Of a stretch of DNA of 64,000 nt, positions 27,601 through 38,919 are shown piece after piece. Source of the DNA: Psettodes erumei (lineage: Eukaryota > Chordata > Actinopteri > Pleuronectiformes > Psettodidae); assembly GCA_016785225.1 (NCBI GenBank), contig JAFBJZ010000856.1, positions 620,001 to 684,000 of the forward strand, read 5' to 3'. Below the pieces are notes generated by a model. It made no database searches and was not told where the DNA came from. It saw only the letters and a list, made by a program, of their open reading frames with translations. Each line of letters begins with the position of its first letter. Position 1 is the first letter of the stretch. Position numbers and translations under genes: made by a program.

Positions 27601-30600
27601 TGGCAGCAAGCTTGTGGTTAACTATCTGTTAGGGTTTAACTGGAAAAGAGAGGGGGGAAAGGAAAATTTACAGCATCTTAATACACAAACTAAATAGCTG
27701 TGCTGAGGTAATTGGTATCAGGGATTAAGGGATTTTATTCTCCAATTTTATTCTCTGGAATTGGATTTTGGTCTCTAAATTTTAGATTTGGCAAGCTGGG
27801 GTAACATCTTTTTCACATATTGTATGTGGGAGGTTTACACAGATGGTTCTAATCCTAATAAAATTCTTAAAAAAACAAAAAAACAAAAAAGAGTATTCAA
27901 CAGAGGAAACAGCTTCCAAATAGTATTTCTGTTTTCACAGCAGTGACTGTGGCATGTTTATGGGCACTTTGTGGAGAGGAGCAAACAAAACCAAATAGCT
28001 GTGTTATTTGCACTAATGGCACTGACGAAGAGGAGAGCTGAAGGTAGACCTCATTAATTACTGAACTTCCAGTGTTTCTTTGTTGAAATTATCTGGCAGG
28101 TTGTCACAGAGCATTTAAGTCATGTAGGAGTAGCAGAGTTAAACAAAAGAACAGATGAATTCACTGGACGTTAGAAAGCTGTAGCATCATCAGAAAGTTC
28201 TAAAGATGCAATATTTGTCATCAGCTGACACCCAAAGCAAATACTGGGAGCTCCAAACAGAGAATAGCATGAATGTGACTAGCATTCCAATCTATTAAGC
28301 AAATGTGATTTTTTAAAAAGCTGCTGCTTTTCTGGAAAGGCGGCGCACAGTGACCACAGGAATTAGGTCTACCCATTGACAGTATGTGGGCTCACATATA
28401 GAAAACAACTGATGTGGGTGTTTTGAAGTGCATCCTGTGCTTTCCTGCCAATTTGTTACTTAACATGAGAAATATTCATAGTCATAGCTTTTGTCAGCTA
28501 TTTTCAGCAGAATGCCCACAAAATACTGATTCAAGATCTAAACTGCTTTGATGATTATAAAGATAATATTGCTTTGTAGCGATGTTGGTTAGCTGTTGGT
28601 CTGTCGGTTGGAACACCATTTTGGTTGAGACTGAAATATCTGAACACCTTTCAGATAGGATGTTATGAAATGCCAAAGACACATTCATGGTTTCCAGAGG
28701 ATGAATCGTAATGACTTGGTGATCCCCAGATGTTTGCGGTAACACCACCTTGAGTTTGACATTTGTGGGTTTGAGTGAAATATCTCAAATTCTTTCAGAC
28801 ATTCATGCTCACAACAGGACACAGGGAGCAGGTAGAGGGGTGGATGGGAGAAGCAGATTTTTGTACACAGTTTTTTGTACACTCCCATGCTAGCACAAGC
28901 TTAATTTCCAGAATTTGCATATTGTGTCTGCAACTTTTCATCTTGCTCCTTCATCAGGTCAGAATCTTAATTTTCCCAGTACTTTTGTCCCCTCGAAACC
29001 TTGCACTTCTACCACTCTTCAGTTTTACAACCAAGTTCATCCAGAACACAGTAACAACAGAACAGAACATGTACACCATAACCTCCACATTGAAAACATC
29101 TCTTCCGTCTCTACGATGGCCAGCTTTTCAAATCAAGAAGAAGAAATACAATTGTCATTGTGTGAGTATGTTAGCATGCAGCCTCAGAGACTCTTTGTCC
29201 TGTTTCCTCTTGTTTTTGGAGTTTTTGAAAATGTTTTATTTTTCTCAGGTCAGGTCCTTTGCACTGTATCTGAACCAAAACTTTAAGTCAACAAGTCATC
29301 GAGGTTGCGTATTTCAAGCTGTTTTACAGATTACATTGCTTCAAAGTGCAAATCAAAGTTTTACTTTGTGTCAAGTGGTGGAATAATATCCCCATAAGGG
29401 AGTTCCCACTTCATGTGCTAATTATGAAAAAATTTCATTCTTAGTATGAGATTGCAGACACCAAATACAGAGACACAACTATATGATGTTTTTAAACATT
29501 TGTCCTCATTCATCCATGAAAGAAAAGTGACAGTGAGTGCAGAGAAAACCATGAATAATGGAAACGTGTACTGTTTAGTGGGACTAAAATCTTTGTGCTT
29601 AATCACAGGGGGAAGTACAATGAACTTAGAACTATCACATTGGGAAAATCATAATGTTGTATTCCCTGGTGTGTCCAACTGTCAGAATAATTAACAGACA
29701 CGTCCAGAAGTTGATGATTAATTTCAAACATTTTCCTTTCAGGTCATCCAGGTTTTGTCACCCATTGAGCAGGGCTCTATTCTTAGGCCTGTATTAAAAG
29801 GCAGCTCTAGAGGAAGCTATACACTTCACCACTTGAATGTCACCTCATTTAGGATTAACTGTGACGTTTGAAATTACTTTGGACGCCAAGTGAGTGCTTC
29901 CAGAGCACCGCTGAGGGAGGAACTGGTTGATGCCATCATTTATTAAGTGGCATGCGTTCAGTATACTAAGTGGGATCTTATGTTTTAATTGGATTAAATC
30001 TTTGATATATAATGCACAGTTTTTTCAGTCAGTTGGTGGAAACGCATATGAAGTTTCATTTTAAAGAACTTAAATTGAGAGTAAAAAACAGAACATGCTT
30101 ATGTTTAGGTTTGTAAACTCCATTCAAATAGTGTAACATAGAAACCTTAGAAAATTTGATCAATAATTAATTGAAGAATAAGCATGTAATCACACTTGGG
30201 CTGAAAAAAAATAATTTAATATTTTATGAAATAATCTAATGGAAACTTCAAACAAAGGATGATTACTGATGATCATGATTATGATGATAACTTCTTTATT
30301 CAATGTTTATTGATGCAGCTGCAACTTTGAGGCATCCATAATTGGATTGCTGGAAAACAAACCATTACTGAGTGGCATTATAATGAAACTAAAATGTAGT
30401 CATGTAGGAGAAGCCATAATTGTTGAAAACACTGTATAAATACTTGGTGTCCTCTGCTTACAACTACATTATAATGCCTTAGACATGATTTATTGTATGT
30501 TAATGCTTTGTAATGAAAAATATGGGGATTAAAGTGAGTGTTTCAATCATTTCCTATTTTGATAGTTGCCTAATTGGTTAAGTCATTTAATTAAGAACAA

Positions 30601-33600
30601 GGGTCTATAGTCACACTAGAGGATGTGAGGCTGTACTTGAGAAAAACCTAATACTAGCATCAGCACAATCACAGAAGAAAATGCTAATATTTTGATGCTC
30701 AGCAAGTATCATGTTTATCATGTTGACTATCTTAATTTACTATGCCAGTATGCTGAGTATATCATTGGCTTTGCAGATGTTTGGTCATAAAACAATGTGC
30801 AAATTTTGACCTGATGATAGCTCTTCAATGGAACATCAGAGATCACCAGTTAGTTAGTATTATTGATCCAGAGGAGGACACAAAAGTGTCAACTGAATTT
30901 AACGACAAGCCTCCCAATCTGTAGAGATACTGTACTTCACTTTACACCACAAATGTAAGCCTCATGATGGTGCTAGAGGAAAAGCCTGGTGATTGTCAAT
31001 GTCAAAGGGATTTATCATGCAGGCAACATCGCTATCTGTACTAAATATCTTGGCAATCCATCCAGTAGTTTTGGGGATATTTTGTTCTTGAGCAAAGTGG
31101 TCAAGAACTGAAAAAAACAAATATTTTCTGTTCCATGTTCTAAAAACATGAGGTTTTTCTACTTTTCTCTTTTTGATGTCACTGTAAATTGAATATCTTT
31201 GGGGTTTGTATTGTTGATCAGACAAACTCAGTAATTTGAAGAGGTCACCAAGAATTTTCATAAGTTCTTAGGGGTCTTTATCACTATATATAAATACATA
31301 TATATATATATATATTAACATTTCATAGACTGCAATTAATCAGTCAATCGAAGAAATTATCAGTAGGCTAATTGTTGATGAAAGTTAGTTGCAGCTCAAA
31401 TTGAAAGCAGTGCTTCATGTCTATCATGTCAATGATAACTAGTTCATTTTTTACAGATATTTGGCCAGTGGCAATACATTTAGTGTCAGTATGATCACTA
31501 TTAATATTTCACAAAGTTGAAATTTTACCTCTGCATAATTTTCCAACACTGCATGAACACATCTCACCTGCAAGGTCACCTGCAACTCTAATGGACACGC
31601 ATACACACCTACTTCGACAGTGAAATTCGTCAGCAGACATTTATCTGCGTAATGAGCAGCGGATGACAGCTTTGCACCAAAGTGCTCAGAGTCATCAGAG
31701 GTAATTAAGATCAAATTAGTCTGCAAATGTTAAAGTTCATCACTCTCACAGAGGGGAGTTGCCAGAGTGTTGTTATTCTTGGGCAGTTTTCTGATGAAGT
31801 GGCAGAACGCTCAGCTTCAGTGATGTAGTACGGAGACATGCAGTATGGAGACACGCAGCGCTGCCCTCTGGGAGACGCCAGGGTCATTAGTATGTAATGA
31901 AGTCGATGAATCACATTGGAAGGACAGGCAGGTGATGCCTCACCAGGAGGAGGAACAGGTGTCAGTGTGGTTATAAGATCAGCATGATGAAGATAACATG
32001 GTGAACCGTCACTTTGTCCATGCACATTAAATATTTCAGTCAAACTCTGTATTTTTCAGTCTTTTCAAAATAAGATAAGATGACATACAAAACTGATCCC
32101 ACACTTGTTTGTGTGCTACAAAAGCAATAACTTCATTTTCAAGGTGCTTTCACAAAACAACAGCCAACCGACAGTGGTGGAAGAAGTATTCAGATGGATT
32201 ATTTAAGTAAAAGGAGCTATAACACACTACAAAAAATATTCACTTTCAAGTAAACATGCTGCCTTACTCATCACACAATAGTATTCAGAGTAAAAGTATT
32301 CATCATGTGGAACAGTCTGTCAGTGCTGTGTTATTATATGACTTGATAATTATTTTTGTAGCTGTACAAACAGGAGCCAGTTTCAGCTGTGCACTCAGCT
32401 CAAAAATACTTCCAAATGTGTCTTTACCCACCCACAGACTCTACTTTTTTGTTAGAGCTCAAGAGGTAAAAAAGATTGGGAACCAACATGTGTTGTATTT
32501 TATAAACATGTTAAATTTCAGTCTGAAAATGTATTAACTAAAACCTTCAAGCACAAAAGGAAGTACACATATCTCAAATTGTACTTTAGTAAATTTACTT
32601 AGTTACATCCAGTACAATGCTTATAAAGAGAGATTATGCATCTGACACAAAACAGTGTGTGAGGTTAAAGGCAAATTCTTAGACAAATGTAACTTTCAAT
32701 GAAACGTAAGTTCTGTCAATAGCAGATCAAAGTCAGATGGATTTTTTTGCCCAAGACTCTTCAGGATTTTGACTGCATGTAGTCACATGAAGGTTTATAT
32801 GGTCATCTCAGGTTTTATTGGTTCCTGTATATGCTCGAACATGCGTCAGAGGGTCATCACATGAATTAGGTAAACTAGTCTTTAAAATTATGCACATATT
32901 CCAGAAAGACGGAAAGTCTGGCCAAAAGTTTTACCTACATTCGCCTCCATCAGTGTATGGTTTGTTTAAGTCTCATCTCTTGATATTCGCCTTAGTGTTA
33001 TGCCTTTTACTCCCCAGCCATTCTCAGAACTCCTTTGTTCACAGTGCGCGCAGTGCGCAGAAACACAAACCAGCAACAGCAGCAGCCGCAGCAGCATCAC
33101 ACATGAACCCACCGCTTTGGTCGGTCTGGTTTTGAGCCTCGCTCCTCCTCGTCTGGCTACAAATCTCTCGAGCCCTCAGGTGCCGAGAGATGATGGCGCA
33201 GTCCGGATGAATAGCTTCAGCCTGAAAACATGATACAGCTAAGTTATCTATCGCGTGGACCACAACTCCAGCGTTGTGTGTGTGTGTGTGTGTGTGTGGG
33301 GGGGGGGGGGTCAAGAAGCAAGCAAGTCCATTACATACACGCAACGATCACACCTCTCACAGCAGATTCTGTATTTTGATCACTTCCTGTTTTTTAAAAG
33401 AACAGTCCCTTTCCTATAGTCTCAGCAAATGCCCGATTTTTTAAAAGTCGAAAAGAAATAGTTTTTTTTTTCCCTGCAAGCCAAAGCTCTACAGCTTGAC
33501 TCAAGTTGTCGTTTTTTGCCAGACAGTACACTACAATTTTGTCTTTTGCAAATCCACACTCAAACCTTGCAGACCCATTATTTCCTTTTATTTTGTCATC

Positions 33601-34078
33601 CACACTGTCTCCCCCGCGATGAGGGATGGCCGTGATGGATGCAGGTCGTCAGACTTGAGAACCTCTAATTAGCGCCAGCAGCATGATGGGGACATTGGCT
33701 GTCCAAACGCGGGGCGTGCTCCAAAAAGCAAAAAGAAAGGGCTAATTAGGCTATTTATTGGGGTATAATTAATTACACCGTTTTCAAATGAGATGGTGGG
33801 GTTTTCGTGTGAAGTGCAACAGCGACTTTTGATGTGCTTTTTGCTGCTTTTAATAACTTCATGAATGCGAGAATTCTTTTTGCCCATGTTTTTGCAGTCA
33901 GAGTGTATGAATGAAGAAAGACAGAAGAAATGACAGAAGAAAGCAACATGCCACTCACCATAGGCCCGTGCCACAGATGAAGATAAAAGATGAGGAGTAT
34001 GAATTTCTCCTGTCTTCCCAGCAGCCCTTTACTATATATTTCCGTTTTCTTGTCTGTCTTCGATACATCCCTCATCAT
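12699..34078 (-). CDS. ghrhr: growth-hormone-releasing hormone receptor, complete
   Basis: Class B1 GPCR, normally Gs-coupled on pituitary somatotrophs. Thirteen coding exons on the minus strand: 34078-33959, 33221-33113, 23032-22925, 20949-20849, 20387-20290, 19166-19034, 18369-18216, 16734-16674, 16472-16403, 16184-16090, 14059-13930, 13254-13213 and 12842-12699. They sum to 1365 nt (454 aa plus stop) with every phase consistent. The ectodomain shows HPDC48, then Cys 61, 78, 87, 101, 119 and 135 with the WDDIGCW and NCTADGWSE motifs. TM1 is about 157-178, TM2 RNYIHINLF, TM3 about 224-257, TM4 ILIGWGLP, TM5 with the ILVQKL end, TM6 RLAKSTLFLIPLFG and TM7 LGLGSFQGFVVALLYCF. INVIRIL and FLPENTGVAARLYIELGLG fit GHRHR better than VIPR or SCTR. 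Adjacency to adcyap1r1 matches human 7p14. A PRP-receptor-type paralogue remains possible. Confidence 0.9.
14060..20289 (-). other. ghrhr introns between TM exons
   Basis: Short and medium introns separate the TM1-TM6 exons. There is an (AC)n tract at about 17043-17063. No cassette comparable to the PAC1 hop exon was seen in the ICL3 intron (14060-16089). Confidence 0.6.
20950..22924 (-). other. ghrhr intron 3
   Basis: About 2 kb of AT-rich intron between two ectodomain exons. I see no gene, RNA or clear repeat in it. Confidence 0.7.
25810..26345 (+). mobile_element. 5'-truncated Penelope-like retroelement, GIY-YIG end
   Basis: The frame at about 25826-26020 encodes DREDRWFVRGVKEAIYVKLE, then PSLNRGGGLRHHLSPTYN and LPRRFKN. 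This resembles the C-terminal GIY-YIG endonuclease of fish Penelope-like elements (Neptune/Poseidon type). It is followed by a noncoding tail containing 'gatgagaagcaaaacgtctt' and 'aagtccagttgacttcaa', typical of the 3' end of these elements. The reverse transcriptase is absent, and only a fragment of the last domain remains. It lies antisense in ghrhr intron 2 and is a fossil copy. Confidence 0.75.
28490..28800 (-). repeat. dispersed teleost repeat, copy 1
   Basis: Read on the minus strand: 'gagatatttcactcaaacc', 'ggggatcaccaagtcatta', 'attcatcctctggaaaccatgaatg' and 'atatttcagtctcaaccaaaa'. These phrases belong to a repeat that is very abundant in percomorph genomes. Copy 2 is at 30640-31095. 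Confidence 0.6.
30640..31095 (+). repeat. dispersed teleost repeat, copy 2 (degraded)
   Basis: The series 'tatgctgagtatatcattggctttgcagatgtttggtcataaa', 'attttgacctgatgatagct', 'catgatggtgctagaggaaaagcc' and 'ggcaatccatccagtagtttt' has the same order as the common family, but is heavily mutated. Confidence 0.6.
31316..31400. repeat. end fragment of ATTAATCGATTAATCG-type repeat
   Basis: 'actgcaattaatcagtcaatcg...aaagttagttgcagctcaaa' resembles the terminal part of a repeat whose other-end sequence occurs at 36105-36290. Confidence 0.4.
33278..33310. repeat. (TG)n followed by (G)n, ghrhr intron 1
   Basis: A run of TG repeats is immediately followed by 11 or more G residues. Confidence 0.85.
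33959..34078 (-). CDS. ghrhr: ghrhr exon 1: start codon and signal anchor
   Basis: This exon carries 40 codons from tandem ATGs (34078, 34075) to the donor gtgagt. A hydrophobic stretch, FILLIFYLHLW, sits at about residues 26-36, followed by HGPM and then AEAIHPDC in exon 2. As a signal peptide it has an unusually long, charged n-region of about 25 residues. There is no ATG between residue 2 and the hydrophobic core, so a shorter start would need an alternative first exon. The exon assignment rests on phase 0 joining to exon 2 and on the nearby GC/CT-rich promoter-like sequence. Confidence 0.6.
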
Positions 34079-34228
34079 CGACACGGTGATGTGAGCATAA
34101 AATCCAGATGACTTGTTCCTCCGTGCTTCCTCAAGACTGATGACTTCCCTCTTCGTTGTGAAAATGTACTCTGTAAACCTAAAATAGATGCGAGATGCAA
34201 ACTTGCGGGAGTGGAGGGCTGCTGCTGT

Positions 34229-34310
34229 CGTGCATCAGACTCTCTCTCTCTCTCTCTCGCGCTCTCTCTCGCCCCGCCCCCCCGCTCTCTATCTCTCTCT
34301 CAGGGCAGAG
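34229..34310 (-). promoter_or_regulatory. GC/CT-rich putative ghrhr promoter
   Basis: A (CT)n tract at 34241-34300 is interrupted by a GC box (gccccgcccc, 34271-34280). It lies 160-220 bp upstream of the first ghrhr ATG on the minus strand. GC-boxes with purine/pyrimidine tracts are common in TATA-less promoters. No start site can be fixed from sequence. Confidence 0.35.
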
Positions 34311-34994
34311 CAGACCCAGGTAAATGAATATCTCCATTCAGTGAGGTGGCAGCAGTAGGGACGTGTAATAATGTAATAAACAAGAGAACCAGTGGCCTAA
34401 ATTCAACTCTCTACAATGCAGTATGCAAATATTAACAATGGATAGACAGCTACTGTATGCCGCCAACAAAACCTGTATTTATGTAGGCAACTTATATGAA
34501 TATTTGACAGAGGACATACTGTATTACAATATATTCATGTTCAGTGTTAACCATGTGAATTGGTTTGTGGTCATTTGATGAATTATAATTTCATTTGGTA
34601 AAATATTGGCTGACATGATGTGATCCTTACAGGGGGAGTCCACCTGTTCTGTGATTGCTTTATGTGGACACAGTGGGTGAGAGAAGATCTGAAGCTGGTG
34701 AGCCTTATTTGCTATTTGCTGATAGGTTTTCATTCGTGACTTCCTTCCTATTCTTGAGGCCCTGTGCTGCAGAGTTCCCCCGTCAAAAAATCTTGTTTAA
34801 AAACTTTGATGAGCTCATTTCGATACACGCTCCAGTGGTGCATATTCCTAATTGAATTTGTGTTTAATCAAATTACCAGGCAGCAAAACTGGGACCACAG
34901 TATTCCAGCACACACTGCAAAAAGAAAGGAGGAGAAATGCTCTTTTTTTGTCTTGATCTTAATCTGACTTCAGTTCTGGTATGAAGACAGCCTA

Positions 34995-35065
34995 TCAAAA
35001 TTAAAATTTTAGATTAGATTAGATTTAGATTTAACTTTATTAATCCCACAATGGGGAAATTGACA
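34995..35065 (+). repeat. LINE-tail-like repeat
   Basis: 'gattagatttagatttaactttattaatcccacaatggggaaattg' resembles the 3' end of a common fish LINE family (the actttattaatcccaatggggaaatt type). Only the tail is present. Confidence 0.5.
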
Positions 35066-36104
35066 TTACTACATCACTTTACTACACTACTGGCATTGCA
35101 CATTGGTCGGGACTTTACTGTATGTGCACTCTTGAAGTTAGAAATTTTACTTATGGAAAACAACAGTGTAACAGTAAGGTCTGTGAAATAGAAATAACAT
35201 TAAAGGAATGTAAAGAACTAGAACTAATTTCCTAAGGAGGCAGTCTGGGTAATGAGCTGTGAGAGGACACTAAGGACAACAGTCCACATGCTGTCCAACA
35301 GGGGGGTTGTGACTTGGATAACAGCTGTTAAAATCTCAAGAATGGATTGGATGATTTGTGTGACTGAAAAGAGCTTATATTTTCCATCATCTTCTTAAAT
35401 TTGGGTATGTTTGACAAGGAATACATTTCCATGTTGCTCCACTGGTGGTGGTTTGTTGCTGGTAATTTACAAATGGTGTGATGTCAAGCTGTGTCCAGAT
35501 ATGACTGTTGAGAAGGGAACTGCTAAAAGAGCCAAACACCTCCCTACAGTCGGTCCCTTTGAACAAGAACATAGATTTCAAGCTTCAGCTACGTAGTTAT
35601 CAATTTATGGGAAGAATTTTACTTCAGGTGCAAACAGGAGGCATGATTGTGCTGGTCATTCACCAGGTGTGAATCTGTGTCCTCATGGCTTAAAAATAAT
35701 TAAAAACAAACCTCTTGGTAGAAGATTACATGTTATCAGGTTTCGGTTATCACTGCAGTAAGGGCTTCCCATAAAGCTGATCCTAAAGCACTGCTATCCA
35801 TTCACAGACACAGGTTAACAAAAGGTTTGTATGATACAACAAACATCTGTTCGCTAATGGTTTATTTTTCAAATATATTGGTTGTTTGCATTTAAACAAG
35901 GCCTTGCATTGCTCTGTTTGGTGACTGCTTTCAATATGGTGAATCAGGGAGGGCTGTCTATCATACATAACAATGCTGAAAACAGCATCAGAGTGTTTCA
36001 GTCCATATCAAATTCAAGCATGTATTTCCACAAGCTATACCAGAGCTGATTGTACTGTGAGCAGCTTTGAATAAAATGTGAGCCAAAAACAGTACAGCTG
36101 AAGT

Positions 36105-36290
36105 GAATGACTGATAATACAGCTGCAACTTCTGATTGTTTTCATTATCTAGTGACAGATTATTTTCTAAATTAATCGATTAATCGTTGAATGTCATAAA
36201 TAGGTTTCCAGAGCCCATAGTTTACATTCTGAAATGGCTTGTTTTGACTGGTTTCTCCAATTATCTAACTAGTTTATCTCACACTTTTTG
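36105..36290 (+). repeat. dispersed ATTAATCGATTAATCG repeat
   Basis: 'gctgcaacttctgattgttttcattatct...aattaatcgattaatcgttgaatgtcataaa' followed by 'ttccagagcccatag...aaatggcttgttttgac' is a common teleost dispersed repeat. Its family name is unknown to me. Confidence 0.55.
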
Positions 36291-38919
36291 CCCTATTTTT
36301 TAGAAAGGCAAATTGGGTAAAGTCACAAATATCAGATTTATCCTTCATCGCATAATCTTAAAAATATCCCTCTAAAAAATGCTGTTTTCATGAATTCATT
36401 AACTGGAACATATTAATTTTCACTATCAACAAAAACTATGACAACCCTACCACTAATCAATCACTAAAAATACTTAAACGATCACTGTTATTATCAAATA
36501 TTACAGATTTTATTTTGATCAAATAGGCCTAATTGATTCATTGCCTAATTTCACGTTCAATTTAATAACTTAAATAATTTATCGTTTGACATTATAAGTG
36601 TCAATCTCCAAACTGCACAAGGATTCCAGTGTTTACTGACCCACACTGGTCTGTGATTGCTTTACATGATGAAAAGCAAACAAAAGAGGAGAGAGCGCTA
36701 AAAGATCCAAAGCTGGTGAGTCTGGGTTTGTATTTGTTCATTCATGATTTCCTCTGAGCAACAAACCTTACAAAGCTCAGCACAGCCCTTACCGGTGCTA
36801 CAGGATGAATATGTGGTGAAGTGTTAAAAGAAGAACACCACCACGTTATTATTCATAACAACCACACACATATTATGCCTAATATGGAGACACAGGTCAG
36901 GTAATACCTACGTAAATGTATGTGCCATATTTCATCAACATCCCAAAGCTAAAGCGTTAATCATTAAGTTTTAATGTCAGTGGGGTGTAAAATGTGGCTC
37001 TGCTCTCTGTAAAAATGACACTCAATTTACTGACCCATGAAATGTGCAGTGTGTCAGTTCCTGAAGCCAGATTATGTTTGCACCCTGGTTCATACCTGTT
37101 AGCAGTGCTAGAATATGAACTTTATTAGGTTTGACAACCCAGCTTTGCATGTTATGGCTCCACAGAGTGAGTTTCCCCATCCAGAGTCAGTGGAGCACAA
37201 GCATTTTATATGGCCAGAAGACTATGAGGTTTTCTCCCCTTTTTGAAAGTGCATAGAGTGACTGAACTGTAATGTGCATTATTATAATAAGTAGCATTCA
37301 CCTTTGATGTTGACTCGGAGAAACTTGGTCTAGAAACCTTTTAGACCACTTATTGTTGAAGATAGTTGTGCACTGATATTTGGAGATGGCTCCTCACTCA
37401 AGGGGCTCCCCAGATGAATTATAGAAGTAAGATCATGACATTAAAAGCCCTGAAACAATATACACTACAGAGTAAAACTCAGACACATACTAATGCAAAA
37501 ATAAAAAGTAATGTGAGTAATGTGAGTAATAAGATGTGAGGTGTAGGGTATGGCTGGATGACAGAGGAATATAAATCAGCCAATCAGTGAAAGTAGTGTT
37601 CTTGAACTGCTTCCAAGAACACTTAAGGTCATAGAAGGTTCTTTTACAGATTTTGATAATGATGAATGAGACATTTCCCTCTCCTGAAAAGCAAAAGTCT
37701 TTATTTCCAAGAGTGTCTGTATCTTTTTTCTCTGTTACAGAGACAAGATAAAATAAAAATTGTGAATGTTTGGTCAACCCGAGACTGTGATGGGCTAGAG
37801 ATTTAATAGATAAACATTTTAATTCAATTCAAAGGTGGTAAATCCTTTGAACAGAAGGTTAGCTGAGGCAAGCTTTCTGAAGGATGTATCACATTTCTGA
37901 AGTTGTGAGAAGTCCAGAGAAACTCAGCGATCCCTCTTTCACATGAAAGATTTGAAAAGCCATGTTGCTCACTTGGGAATTTCTATCTCTCACATATCTT
38001 TTGAAGCTTTTGGTTGTAAAGGATTATAACCACTGCAGATTTTTTCAGTTTTGATTCCTTGGTCAGAGTTATCCAGAACTGTCCAGTGATGACCATCCAG
38101 GATTGCATCCAGAAGTTCCAGTGGACAGTTGTCTTTGTGGGTTTGATCCCCCTGCCTGGAAGTAAGTGAAACAGCCTTGTCAGTTGTAAATTGTAATAGC
38201 CACCTGGACTCTATATTTGCATAACTGCAGCCATTTTAATTTATTGACTAAGGACTTTGTTCAGGTGTATTTAGAAAAAGAGTAAAGAAAAGTATGAGTC
38301 CCTATTATCTAACTGTAGAACAAATTTATGGAACAGTAATGCTAAAGTGTTCTTTATTCATTTATTTATTCAAAGTCACCCTAAGCCAAAATTGAAAATC
38401 TATTTCTAAAAAATATTAAGCTGTAACGACTCTCTAAAGTGGAAAACCTGTAGCTGATAGTTGATGGTAATGTTTATGCTACTGCTGCTCCTACTTTCCT
38501 AAGATACAGTTAAAACTATCTATACCTATAGCTATCAAACATAGCCTATGTCAATCAAAAATAGTCTAGTCTATGTCTTCTAGTCGATACCAAATATTAT
38601 TAATAATACTCAGTAGCCTTGTAGGCCTGTAGTTTTCTCGAAAGGATATAGAGCCTGTTTAAATTTTCTTGACCACTCTGCCCTCTGCAGGAAAACGGAG
38701 GTCAAAGTAGACTGTTAATTTGGCTCCACATTTATTGTTGTTTCTCTTGAAGAGATGTAGTGAAAGCAGCCAATCTTTCAGCCTGGAATGACAAACCAAC
38801 ATATTTCATTGAAGTATAAACTAAACTCATAAAAATCCTAATAGTGTCTAGTGAGTGGACATAGCCTAGTCACTACATCATGGTAATTAGTGCTTACAGC
38901 TGCCTGTAAGCTGCTGTTA

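Larger units (their letters stand above)
23033..33112 (-). other. ghrhr intron 2, about 10 kb
   Basis: This is the largest intron of ghrhr, between the first and second ectodomain exons. It is AT-rich and repeat-laden: a Penelope-like remnant at 25810-26345, dispersed teleost repeats at 28490-28800 and 30640-31095, an AT dinucleotide run near 31298-31317 and a short dispersed-repeat end at 31316-31400. The 203-codon open frame at 28775-29386 shows no recognisable domain. No further exon of ghrhr is needed by phase. Confidence 0.75.

Noticed and set aside
28775..29386. 203-codon open frame on the plus strand
   Set aside because: It is composed of hydrophobic, low-complexity sequence from AT-rich intron, overlaps a dispersed repeat, and has no domain, splice context or family resemblance.
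33669..33974. Minus-strand frame reading through ghrhr exon 1 with a signal-like stretch and HSDCKN
   Set aside because: It is in a different frame from exon 1. It lacks class B ectodomain cysteine spacing, and exon 2 at 33113-33221 fits the family far better.
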